A stretch of DNA of 64,000 bases from Megaustenia siamemsis (lineage: Eukaryota > Mollusca > Gastropoda > Stylommatophora > Ariophantidae), in contig JAVIAB010000092.1 in the NCBI GenBank assembly GCA_032433765.1, forward strand, positions 61,976,126-62,040,125. The letters are read 5' to 3'. The translations under genes and the position numbers were made by a program. Each line of letters begins with the position of its first letter. Position 1 is the stretch's first letter. The notes under the pieces are model-generated. The model worked only from the letters and a program-made list of their open reading frames with translations, was not told the origin of the DNA and did no database searches. Of the stretch, positions 55,045 to 64,000 are shown piece by piece.

Positions 55045-55158
55045 GACCCACCACGGTATCAGAAACAACAACACATTGCTCCAACCCTTGGGTCATACAG
55101 AGCTGGGTCACTTCCAAATGTTAATCAGATATCTGCCACACAGGGAATTGATTTACAG
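55045..55158 (+). CDS. CRTC: CRTC second coding exon (LPNVNQI motif)
   Basis: 38 codons, phase 0 both ends; acceptor TTTTGTCCTCAG, donor GTATGT. It encodes DPPRYQKQQHIAPTLGSYRA followed by GSLPNVNQISATQGIDLQ. GSLPNVNQI is a hallmark of all CRTCs. Its serine (residue 59 here) corresponds to the conserved phosphoserine at Ser64 of CRTC1 and Ser70 of CRTC2, a SIK-type 14-3-3 site by family knowledge. The arginine three residues before it (YRAGS) fits a basophilic kinase site. The intron before it is 7.57 kb and full of LINE-E and SINE insertions. Confidence 0.95.
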
Positions 55159-55271
55159 GTATGTATTAGATGTTTACTAAATTTGCTATGGGTATTAATT
55201 TTGCTACCTTATTTTTGCCAAAAGTTGTTTGTACTATGATTATTTAAGTCTTACAACTATCAATAAATGTA

Positions 55272-55277
<6 letters not shown>

Positions 55278-55309
<32 letters not shown>

Positions 55310-55490
55310 ACATACTTCATCACAATCATCCTATAATGGCATAATGGGTTCGAATAATGTACTGTAATTAAAGTAATATTAACATAAGCTCTTATTTTAT
55401 ATATGTGTGTGTGTGTGTATATATGTATACATATATATGTATATATATATATGCATATACACGCACATATACACATATATATACACACAG
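55278..55490. repeat. (TA)n and TATG/CA-rich microsatellites
   Basis: (TA)n at 55,278-55,307 and a mixed TA/TG/CA purine-pyrimidine tract at 55,400-55,490 which abuts the TIR element. Confidence 0.85.
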
Positions 55491-56275
55491 GGTGTTTATA
55501 AAGTCACACTACAGTGAAAATATTTTTGAAGTACAGGAAATTGTAATGTAAATTGTTATTATTCATGTAGACACTACTGCTCTTGGCTGGCTTGTATTTG
55601 GGTAAAATGGCCATTCACACAATGAAGTTGTGTCTACAGCATATGTTCATCATGTGCCTCAATACATTCATTGACTCACCTCTTCATATTTTTGAAAACC
55701 TGGATAATGACCAGTGATATTTGTTGGATCTGGGTGACGATTTCTGCCTTCAAGTTATTAACTGTTTGCATATTATTTAGATAAACCTTTCCTTTAAGTG
55801 CACCCCACAGATAATAGTCAGGCAGGGTTTGTTCTGGTGAACGAGCAGGCCATTCCACGTGAAATAATGCGATTTGCAAATATGCTTTCTAAATAAGTAA
55901 GTGATGTTGTGGCTGTGTGTGCTGTTGCCTCATCCTGCTGAAACCAGGCTTCTTTAATTTCCCACTCTGTAAGGTGGGCTATGAATGGTTCCAAGATTAA
56001 AGTACAGTAATGAATGTTCTGCGTTGGTTGTTGCATTGAAAAATATTGACCCAATCATCCGCATACAATGACAGAAGACATGTTCAACCAAAAATTACTC
56101 CATTTTCAATGTTTAACACCATTTCCTTTCATCAGCGCTGTGAATGTAACAATGGTTTGTTGTGTTATGCTGCAGAATGGATCGTGGACACAGAATATCA
56201 TGACGTAAATTTCATAAATCGGTGACACAATTTCTAAAATAATTTTCAAGTTACTGCACTGTGACTTTATAAACA
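55491..56275 (-). mobile_element. Internally deleted Tc1/mariner-like element with TIRs
   Basis: Terminal inverted repeats: left GGTGTTTATAAAGTCACACT, right (reverse complement) TGTGTTTATAAAGTCACAGT; similarity continues with AAAAT(A/T)TTTT about 35 nt in. The minus strand encodes only part of a DDE_3-type transposase: EAWFQQDEATAHTA (second D) and, after a frame shift near 55,855, HVEWPARSPEQTLPDYYLWG, where the last catalytic residue would be expected. The N-terminal half is missing. Inserted between TA/CA-rich tracts, so TSD is unreadable. Confidence 0.8.
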
Positions 56276-56278
56276 CAC

Positions 56279-56280
56279 AC

Positions 56281-56362
<82 letters not shown>

Positions 56363-56371
56363 GGGGGGGGG
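56279..56371. repeat. (TA)n microsatellite and G tract
   Basis: About 80 bp of TA followed by a G10 run. 56,372-56,800 is unassigned intron sequence. Confidence 0.93.
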
Positions 56372-56804
56372 GAGTATGCTCTACATGTCTTGCTTTATTC
56401 CCATACTATTGACCGCTGGTCAGTGCACAGGAGTTTAGAGAATTTTGGACAAGATAATTTATATAAATGAATAAATAAAAAATGAACCAATATAATAAGG
56501 ATTAATCATAACTAAAATAGTGCACCCTTAACAGATCAGAATCATTTTGTGATGCATATCATGTTCATGTACTTACCTCCACTCATTAATCTCTTGCATT
56601 ACGTTACATAGACAGAAGTGATAACTAACAATTTGTGGAAAAGAACATGGCAGCGTTGATTACATTTTTGAGTTAAGGAAAGAAAGTGTTGATAGATTAA
56701 ACACTCATGACAAAACTTAGCAGTATTGACACTATGACCTTTTGGCTAACTTGCAAGACAAATAATTATGAGGCAAAAGAAAATGTAATTAATATTAATA
56801 GGAC

Positions 56805-57375
56805 AGAGGGGGACTGATTGGTTTCAAGGCAAGACAGCAGTTTAGAGAGAGATGTTGTAAGTTCAAATCCTGGCTATCTTCTTCTACCTTTTTTAGCTTC
56901 CAGTGGAGCATAGGTCTTCAACAAACACTTTCCAAGTCGTTCTGTTTTTTTGCCATTCTTTTAAGATCATTCCATGTCTTCCCCATCATCTTCATCTCTG
57001 CTTCTATCTGTCTTCTCCAAGAATTCCTTGGTCTTCCTCTTTGTCTTTTCCCCTGGGGATTCCAAAAAAGGGCCTTTTGTGCAATACTCTCAGTTGGCTT
57101 CCTTAGTGTGTGTCCTATCCAGCGCCATCGTCTTCGCTGTATCTCTTTATCCACTGGTGTTTGACTGTTACATTTCTATAATTCTATGTTAGTGATTTTG
57201 TCTTGCCATTTCCATCCTTTTATTCCGTGTAAGCATCCATTAATGAAAGTCTGTATCACCGTGATTGTCAATTTTGTTGTTCTCCATGTTTCACAGCCAT
57301 ATAATAGGACCGCCTTAACATTTGAGTTGAACATTTTTAAATCCTGGCTATACCAGTTGGAATTTTGATTTCTCT
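56805..57375 (+). mobile_element. Old tRNA-derived SINE head split by LINE-E
   Basis: GGGGACTGATTGGTTTCAAG...GTAAGTTCAAATCCTGGC (56,808-56,874) has a box-B-like GTTCAAATCC. The sequence resumes after the insertion at ACCAGTTGG (57,352). Confidence 0.5.
56878..57338 (-). mobile_element. LINE-E 3' fragment with perfect 13-bp TSD
   Basis: Minus strand: KMFNSNVKAVLLYGCETW, then DKEIQRRRWRWIGHTLRKPT and GKRQRGRPRNSWRRQIEAEM, ending with MGKTWNDLKRMAKKQND before GAAGATAG. These are the last domains of the RT protein. TSD AAATCCTGGCTAT at 56,865-56,877 and 57,339-57,351. Confidence 0.93.
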
Positions 57376-57446
57376 CTGCAGCTACCACTCCTGGTATCAG
57401 CAGTGAAGCCTGGCTTGAAATGTCAATTACTCATCGATGAAAATTC

Positions 57447-57645
57447 CCAACCGACGGCTCCGGGTTCACCCAGCCTTAAATGGGTACCGGATTTTTTCTG
57501 GGAAAGTAAAGCAGCACGGGCGTAATACCGACCACATTACCCCAAAAATCATGTGCTGAAGGTCTGTAAAATATAGGGTCACTAACACCATATTTCCCTA
57601 TACGCCACTTGGCGTGACGGGGGGTACTTTACTTTACTTTTTTAC
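57447..57645 (+). mobile_element. SINE-1, lacking most of the tRNA head
   Basis: Begins inside the head at CCCAACCGACGGCTCCGGGT, then the full body, GCCACTTGGCGTGACGGGGG and a (TACTTTACTTT) tail. Very similar to the body of 51,091-51,344. Confidence 0.9.
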
Positions 57646-58190
57646 TTCAGAAGATGGAGTTCTTCGCTTCTTTTGATCACATTACTTTCTTTGCAAACCC
57701 TGTTTAGTTTCATATCACAAAAATTGTAAACAAGGCGCTATGAACAGTTTGAAATTCACTAAGACAATTGTCTGTGTATTGTAGCTATAAGAAAATGGTA
57801 AAATTGAAGTTACAATCATTTTAAAATTCACACTATCACAGAGTGATGGAAATATGTCTGTAGACACTAGTAGCTTTATTAAAAGAGCAAGATTTGAGAA
57901 AAATGTTGCTAATGTTCCATGAGAATCATCGATTTTCACACTCTTTGTTGTCATCTGAGCAGGGTACTTTACTCACCTTTTGGTTTGCCAAAAGTGTAAC
58001 TATGTGTTTTCCTTATCATAACCATCAGTCATGTACATTAATCATATTTATATTTTGTCATGCAGAAATATCTTGGTTCTGAGACTCTATTAATCTTTTA
58101 CTTTGTTAGCTGTATTTCATAGGGTATGTGCTGAAGACATAGTTCTTATGATCTTTGATGAGCATTTGACACTCTTATGTTTTTACGTAG

Positions 58191-58310
58191 GCCACCCTGC
58201 AACAGATAGATGATATGAAACAGGGTAGGACAACCATGGTGCACACAAGGCATGACAGACAGAGACAACAAATCGGACCACACAGAAGAAATTTCCAACC
58301 TGATAAGAGG
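58191..58310 (+). CDS. CRTC: CRTC third coding exon
   Basis: 40 codons, phase 0 both ends; acceptor TTTTTACGTAG, donor GTTTGT. It encodes ATLQQIDDMKQGRTTMVHTR, then HDRQRQQIGPHRRNFQPDKR. Vertebrate CRTCs have a basic RxTRHHGLVxRVxRxRGRxGSPHRRPLS region at this place. The basic composition, the TRH and the PHRR string agree, although it is less conserved than the flanking exons. Confidence 0.85.
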
Positions 58311-58389
58311 GTTTGTTACTAGTTCATTGATAACGATTTTAAGTTTTAATTTTGAATGGAATAAAATAAAAATACTCATCACCATTAGT

Positions 58390-58635
58390 TGTGTGTGGGA
58401 ATATGTTGTTAGCGCCCATATATTTTTCCCTGTGCCTTTCAACACACTTATGGATAATGTAAATAGTATCATGCCAAATTGTGCTTTGCTTTCAGCATAG
58501 AGAAAATCTTTGATACCTTTTTTCAGAGCATGCGTGAACCTAGAAACTGTGTCAGTCAGAAAAACAAATCCAACACTTTCGGGAATTGAACCTGGTTTAC
58601 CTGATCAGCGAACAAGTGTGCTAACCACTTTGACA
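58390..58635 (-). mobile_element. SINE-1, diverged, with head
   Basis: GGGAATATGTTGTTAGCGCCC, TTATGGATAATGTAAATAGTATCATGCC and a right end with GGGAATTGAACCTGG and TGCTAACCACTTTGAC (head on minus strand). Old copy in intron 3. Confidence 0.65.
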
Positions 58636-59035
58636 TTAGGATTTAGCAGGGTTGCATGGATGCTAGAAAGTTAGTTAAATAAGACAAGAGAGAGTGGTTG
58701 TAATATAAGGGAGTGAACTAATGAAATTACAGAGGGAAGTGAGGCACAGTTGTCATACATGAGGTAGAGATCACAAAGAAGCACAGGGGAGGTAAAAATA
58801 GTGGGAGGAATAAATGGTATGGGGTAGTATGGGAGTGGAAAAATGAGTAGGCATGGGGAAAAAAATGAGAATTTGGTTGGTGAGAATTGTCTTCAGGTCC
58901 AGGATGGATTAGAAGATGTATGTGTGGAGCAGGTACAGTTTATATTGAGAGAATTTTCCATCAAGAGTGAGCGTATACAGTTGTTAGTATTATAGTAGGA
59001 CAAGGAACATGTTCATAATAACAAAAATTAGATTT

Positions 59036-59305
59036 TCATCCGTTTTAATCGTGTTTCAAAATTCTGATTGTTTATGATGAATGATGATATTGTATGGCAG
59101 GGAACATATGGTTGTGTTCAGTTTCTGTGTGGTTTCGCATATGTCTTTTGGTGTGTGCTGAGACTGCTATGATGGGGACTACAGCAACCTTTCTTTGTTT
59201 GGGAGAGGAGATAGTAATTTGGATGATTCCACTGGCACGGGCGGTTGAGCAATTATGGATTTTAATTCTTTTGCAGTGATACCGGGGCCAACCATAACCA
59301 TAATA
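59036..59305 (-). repeat. Rep-3 copy 4
   Basis: On the minus strand the frame near ATG 59,295 gives MVGPGITAKELKSIIAQPPV, PVESS; the continuing frame gives PKQRKVAVVPIIAVSAHTKR to a TGA at about 59,120-59,118. One frame break separates the two halves. It lies in CRTC intron 3. Confidence 0.78.
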
Positions 59306-60187
59306 ACAAAAAAGTGATTGACTTAGGAGACATGAGTGATCCAATTGTATGTTACTAGAGTTGAAAGTAAAAGTTTTAGTCATTTATAGACATTTTTTTA
59401 AAGGTGAACAATGTAAAAAAAATTTAGATCAATAAGTAAAAATCTGTTTAGGGAGTGTTGATATTGAAGAAGTATTACAATTTTCAAATTGACATTCATA
59501 GATTATGCTGATTTTAGATGTATTTATGAGATAATCTTATGGTTAATAAAACACCCAGTGAATAGTAGATTAATGTACATTAAGCGATTAGTTATTGTCA
59601 GGTGTTGAGTTAAATTAGTGACATTATGTAGACTAATTAGAGACAATAAGACCAGAGGACAAATCAATATCATGGACCAAGTTGACCCGAAAACCTGTGG
59701 AGGGCCTAACTGCAAATAAATCACTACAGAAAATTATCGCCAGATCATTCATTTGAAATGTGAATAGACAGTAGAACATTTTCAAGAATCAGTTCTAACT
59801 AGAATATTACAGATTGTTTTAAAGGTACAAAGTGTGACAAGTAAGTAATGAGACTAATTTAAAAAAAAAATAAATAAATAAACAACAGTTAAAGATGTCA
59901 CCTGTATTTTATTCAAAGTAACACTTTTTGTGAACTGTTGTAAGTTTATTGCATGAAATTGTTAAAGGTTTTGACTACTTAATGATAGTATCTTGTCACT
60001 CTGCAAAGAAAACATTTGTTAATTAGTGCATGAAACAATATTGATTAGAAAATAATTATTAATTGTCATTTGAAATAGTAACAGAGAAATTACTGTAATA
60101 TTCTACTCAACTTGTCTTTCTTGATGTACCTTAAATGTCATTGTATTTTATGTTTTTTCACGTTTTGTTTATTACCACATGTTATAG

Positions 60188-60252
60188 ATTGATTCATCAC
60201 CATATGGATCTGCTTATCACCTGTCTCCACCACCAGACACAAGTTGGCGTAG
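60188..60252 (+). CDS. CRTC: CRTC fourth coding exon
   Basis: 65 nt, phase 0 at entry and two bases into a codon at exit; acceptor ATGTTATAG, donor GTGAGT. It encodes [20 protein letters not shown] and R plus AG of a further arginine. Human CRTC1/2 read DSxPYxxxYLSPPxxxSWRR at this place. The next exon should begin with the SDSALH phosphosite region but was not found before the window end, so intron 4 is at least 3.7 kb. Confidence 0.95.
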
Positions 60253-60290
60253 GTGAGTATGTCCAGACTTAGTCAGCCTCCTCTCTAAAC

Positions 60291-63104
<2,814 letters not shown>

Positions 63105-63372
63105 CCTCTTTGCATACCGTTAAAGTGACGTTAAATTGGTATATATACATTCTGGTGTCTCAGCAAGCTACAATATTTTACACTTTTCTGCCCAACACAA
63201 CTTCAGCAGAACATATTTTGAGTATCAGTTTGTTTTCCCACTTCAAACTCTACTCACTTGATCAAACTGATTTGTCTATTTCTAGGCCCACCACAGGGAG
63301 GTATAGTAGCACTTAGGTCACTGACCCTGACAGTTGAAGTCAGCAACTCATAGAGTCACTGCTGCTATGAGT
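63105..63372 (-). repeat. Rep-2 copy, diverged
   Basis: GCCCAACACAACTTCAGCAG, TTGAGTATCAGTTTGTTTTCCC, AACTGATTTGTCT and AGTCAGCAACTCATAGAGTC follow Rep-2 copy 1 in order with many substitutions. Confidence 0.7.
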
Positions 63373-64000
63373 TGCTGATTGCTTCTATTACGATAACTGT
63401 TGTGCATCTTGGGCCACAAAGGAAAGATAGATACCATCAAAATGGAGATGTCTAGACTAAACATATACATAATGAAAGTATATAAGGGAAGATGAACAAG
63501 AACATTAATATGTCTGAATACACCAAATCCCTTTCAGCTGTGAGCTGTTTTACTCTTTGCAGCTCACTCATCTTGCACAAAGGTGCATGGTTTTTTCAGC
63601 TGCACTGAAAAAGAAGTGACATTAGATGAGCACATCGCATAGAATATTTCAGAGAAGAAAACCTTGAAAAAAAAGGAGTGGAAATAATTGTAAACATTTC
63701 ATAAACAAAGGCACTATATTCAGTGATTTTAATCATTCAAAATTAAGAGTTAAACCTTTATATTTAAGTAGTGATTCAGATTTGGAAACAGGACTCTTCT
63801 GTGAGTAATTAGACCAGGCAAACAAGTAGGGGGAATGATAAAGTAGATGATATAGTCACAAGGTATTGAATATTCAACAAAATAAAAGACAAGAGATGTT
63901 AATGGATTTAATAAAGAAACCACACACTTGTTTTGGGTACCAAATGAGATTATGGACATAAAAAGTGGCCACACAGATGATGAGATGTATTCCTTTTAAA
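63373..64000. other. CRTC intron 4, unassigned end of window
   Basis: Ordinary A/T-rich sequence; nothing recognised. Confidence 0.4.

Overview
The window looks like nuclear DNA from an invertebrate animal, most likely a gastropod mollusc. It is A/T-rich and has spliced genes with GT-AG introns of 0.5 to 7.6 kb. It is dense in non-LTR retrotransposons (LINEs), tRNA-derived SINEs, minisatellites, and long (TA)n, (CT)n and poly(G/C) tracts. The mollusc call is inference, from LINE flavours and an EGF-rich receptor-like relic familiar from gastropods; no single feature proves it.

Two genuine genes are recognisable, both on the + strand. UTP15 (WD-repeat protein of the U3 small-subunit processome) contributes its last five coding exons (20,820-31,417). 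These cover the end of the WD40 part and the C-terminal domain; the upstream WD40 exons are not visible in the 20.8 kb before them. CRTC (CREB-regulated transcription coactivator) starts at 47,367 and contributes four exons (47,367-60,252) before leaving the window. Between them lies an intronless, frame-broken EGF/galactose-binding-like pseudogene (36,664-38,092).

Nearly everything else is mobile or tandem DNA. LINE families (names used only here) are: A, a CFDP2-like endonuclease-RT with an (ATG)n tail; B, a related family with an (ATG)n tail; C, related to A; D, with a (GATA)n tail; E, ending in an RRRWRWIGHTLRK region; F, a 3' fragment; and I-like pieces (an RNase H end and an endonuclease end). 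Many copies are 5'-truncated and retain target-site duplications (TSDs) that can be read by eye, and several are nested. Short families are SINE-1 (tRNA head, (ACTTT)n tail; one copy has two tRNA heads), SINE-4, Rep-2, Rep-3 (carries a short conserved peptide-coding stretch in four copies) and Rep-5. DNA elements include a DD83E Tc1/mariner-type transposase relic with one stop, a small TIR element with a broken transposase, a TTAA-flanked MITE and a foldback MITE.

Layout: 1-20 kb is intergenic or UTP15 5' territory with LINE relics and five minisatellites; 20-31.7 kb is the UTP15 3' half with TE-filled introns; 31.7-47.3 kb is intergenic (transposase relic, LINE-A, pseudogene, MITE, LINE-B, LINE-A, I-like endonuclease); 47.3-64 kb is the CRTC 5' part, with LINE-E, the dimeric SINE and several smaller insertions in its introns.
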